Source of the DNA: Ancylobacter aquaticus
GTDB taxonomy: Bacteria; Pseudomonadota; Alphaproteobacteria; Rhizobiales; Xanthobacteraceae
NCBI RefSeq assembly: GCF_004339465.1
Contig: NZ_SMFY01000005.1
Span: 186,001 to 250,000 of the forward strand
Length of the DNA: 64,000 nucleotides
Direction of reading: 5' to 3'
Positions within the stretch are counted from its first letter, which is position 1. Every line of letters begins with the position of its first letter. Shown piece after piece: positions 63,813 to 64,000 of the stretch. The translations under genes were made by a program, and so were the position numbers. The notes below the pieces were generated by a model. That model had not been told where the DNA came from. It did not search any database and saw only the letters and a program-made list of their open reading frames with translations.

Positions 63813-64000
63813 TGTCGATCTCCTAGCGTCTGGAGTCCGGCTTCACGATGACGGACGCCTGTAGCCCGCCAAGCTGCCAACCCCACGCATCGGCTGCATA
63901 GGTTCCCGATTGATCAGCTTTATAGCTGTAGGACACCTTTGTACGGCAAGCTGGCGCCTCACACCGAGCCCATGGCCAGGCGAGCGAAAGCTAATGCCGC

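Noticed and set aside
63820..64000. End of a minus-strand gene at the right edge (SVIVKPDSRR and stop)
   Set aside because: A frame of about 55 codons is open, but it has an in-frame stop upstream inside the window, no start codon with a ribosome site and no recognisable family.

Overview
This is a high-GC, gene-dense stretch of what looks like an alphaproteobacterial chromosome. The families present (split DhaK/DhaL kinase behind a sugar ABC importer, BetT, rhizobial-type small stress ORFs, a P4-type integrase, a soluble-receptor Che operon) fit the Hyphomicrobiales, possibly near Xanthobacteraceae; that placement is inference. I saw no rRNA, tRNA or CRISPR array.

Layout. 1-7747: a LacI regulator (cut by the left edge) divergent from a six-gene operon (permease, periplasmic binding protein, double ATPase, permease, dhaK, dhaL), with matching palindromes at both promoters; this is import and phosphorylation of a small ketose-like substrate. 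7.8-8.85 kb: a kinase scrap, a short internally deleted IS6-like element and a gene cut by it. 8.85-10.85 kb: choline transporter BetT. 11.4-17.5 kb: a four-gene minus-strand operon of a membrane protein, a two-TM protein, a secreted 1074-aa von Willebrand A protein and another secreted protein. 17.7-22.7 kb: an AraC regulator, dispersed repeats, a tiny DNA-binding-like ORF, a lipoprotein and a sulfotransferase/glycosyltransferase operon. 22.9-29.8 kb: a broken EamA transporter, then a five-gene block (lipase; GNAT, azoreductase, SDR, MocR regulator) framed by perfect 34-bp inverted repeats, then gene scraps.

29.8-42.0 kb is the most striking region: a compact eleven-gene minus-strand chemosensory operon. 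In transcription order it reads: soluble receptor with two signalling tips, triple-CheW protein, CheB, HEAT protein, CheR, response regulator, CheA, STAS-like protein, CheY, CheC, PAS hybrid kinase. Most genes overlap by a few bases. No flagellar gene is in the window. The operon is insulated upstream by a good intrinsic terminator. 42.4-45.0 kb: a GFA protein, an Fsr-like MFS pump and its divergent LysR regulator.

45.3-55.0 kb is an accessory region. It starts with an integrase broken by two single-base deletions. It carries many small ORFs (SHOCT, two PRC-barrel, zinc-ribbon, glycine-zipper and others) and a second copy of the 19-kb duplicated segment. It ends in LysR and integrase fragments. 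55.4-62.9 kb, behind an AT-rich leader: a Tat-exported amidohydrolase, a Cys-repeat exported protein, a Tat-exported sulfatase, an outer-membrane barrel, an HdeD/papain-like fusion and a truncated MFS. The right edge holds one hypothetical gene.
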